Shown one piece after another: positions 4,692 through 5,129 of a stretch of 5,129 nt of DNA. Made by a program: the position numbers and the translations under genes. Source of the DNA: Bacteroidaceae bacterium (GTDB lineage Bacteria > Bacteroidota > Bacteroidia > Bacteroidales > Bacteroidaceae); contig JAQVXN010000168.1 of assembly GCA_028709135.1 (NCBI GenBank), positions 1 through 5,129 on the forward strand. The letters run 5' to 3'. The notes under the pieces were generated by a model, which saw nothing but the letters and a program-made list of their open reading frames with translations, was not told the DNA's origin and searched no databases. Numbering within the stretch: the first letter of the stretch is position 1; the number at the start of each line of letters is the position of its first letter.

Positions 4692-5129
4692 TTATAACTT
4701 AATGAATTCGACCCTGCGATTCTTTGATTTATGCTCTGCAGTAGTGTTGGGCACAAGTGGCATACTTTCGCCTGCACCATCCGTTTGAAACCTGTCCGCA
4801 GGAATCCCAAAATTGTTGCTCAATGTGTTTTTAGCCGATTCGGCACGACGTTTAGACAATTCAAGATTTTTTGCATCGTCACCGTCGCTGTCTGTATGGC
4901 CCACAATTTTAACTTTTACATCGGTTGCTTCCTTAAGTACTTTGGCAATGTCGTTCAACGTACCATAAGATTCTGGTTTTATTTTATCCGAATTCACATC
5001 GAAATATATACCATAGGAAATCAACTTCCCCTCTGTTATCAATTTGCTGCGCGTGTCGGGAGCAGCAGTTGTTATTTTAATATTTGAAATGTATGGCGTG
5101 CTTTCTACATCCCAACCATTGAAAAGAAA
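4692..5129 (-). CDS. OmpA-family outer-membrane protein, C-terminal fragment
   Basis: The frame is open from the right edge to TAA (692-694 of the fifth kilobase, i.e. 4692-4694), giving the last 145 residues. An in-frame TTG at 5040-5042 is not a credible start, because the sequence continues upstream without a stop. Residues 1-30 are the end of a preceding domain (FNGWDVESTPYISNIKI). The OmpA/MotB-like peptidoglycan-binding domain runs from about 40 to 145. Its signatures are YFDVNSDKIKPESYGTL (42-58), VKIVGHTDSDGDDAKNLELS (73-92), RRAESAK (94-100) and NRRVEF (137-142). Asp80 and Arg95 are the positions expected to contact diaminopimelate. Such domains anchor the outer membrane to the cell wall. 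The KLITEGKLISYGIYFDVNSD junction resembles Bacteroidota proteins in which a beta-sandwich or LamG-like domain precedes OmpA; that part is off the window. Confidence 0.93.
   Translation of the reverse strand, partial: FLFNGWDVESTPYISNIKITTAAPDTRSKLITEGKLISYGIYFDVNSDKIKPESYGTLNDIAKVLKEATDVKVKIVGHTDSDGDDAKNLELSKRRAESAKNTLSNNFGIPADRFQTDGAGESMPLVPNTTAEHKSKNRRVEFIKL

Noticed and set aside
5040..5042. TTG as the start of the OmpA-family gene
   Set aside because: The frame is open to the window edge with sensible protein sequence, and an OmpA C-terminal domain without signal or N-terminal domain would not be a complete protein.
4731..5087. Open frame on the + strand opposite the OmpA-family gene
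   Set aside because: Antisense to the conserved OmpA domain, with Cys/Phe-rich composition typical of a reverse-strand shadow.

Overview
The window is AT-rich DNA that looks like a member of the Bacteroidota, probably from the Chitinophagaceae/Sphingobacteriia/Cytophagales side. Four things point there: exported proteins with MKK-(hydrophobic)-HGQ leaders, no clear Shine-Dalgarno sequences before the starts, TAnnTTTG-type promoter boxes, and an OmpA C-terminal domain of a type I associate with this phylum. Every gene I can support lies on the minus strand, so the window reads from right to left. No rRNA, tRNA, CRISPR array or transposase is visible.

Right part (1709-5129): the C-terminal end of an OmpA-family, peptidoglycan-binding outer-membrane protein (4692-5129, N-terminus off the window) is followed after 139 bp by a 689-aa exported protein with TPR repeats, two very acidic tracts and a beta-rich C-terminal domain (2483-4552). 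A 250-aa exported, mostly helical protein of unknown function follows only 21 bp later (1709-2461). The last two are almost certainly co-transcribed. Their leaders and signal-peptide regions resemble each other at DNA level, as if one translation-start/secretion module had been copied. Together they look like an uncharacterised periplasm or cell-envelope module; its biochemical function cannot be read from the sequence.

Middle part (about 1200-1708): an intergenic stretch with a UUCG-type hairpin that could end the exported-protein operon, a perfect TATATTTG promoter box just upstream of that hairpin, a strong imperfect palindrome (1400-1470) and an intact 34-codon small ORF (1261-1365).

Left part (1-1174): a gene for a DUF6933-type protein (647-1174), then about 480 bp of non-coding DNA rich in inverted and direct repeats, then the first 56 codons of a CheB-type methylesterase domain, probably the start of a CheB/CheR fusion sensor protein (1-168). 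The small ORF plus DUF6933 gene sits between two palindrome-rich segments and may be an inserted cassette-like unit. This is inference: no canonical integron attC site was found.
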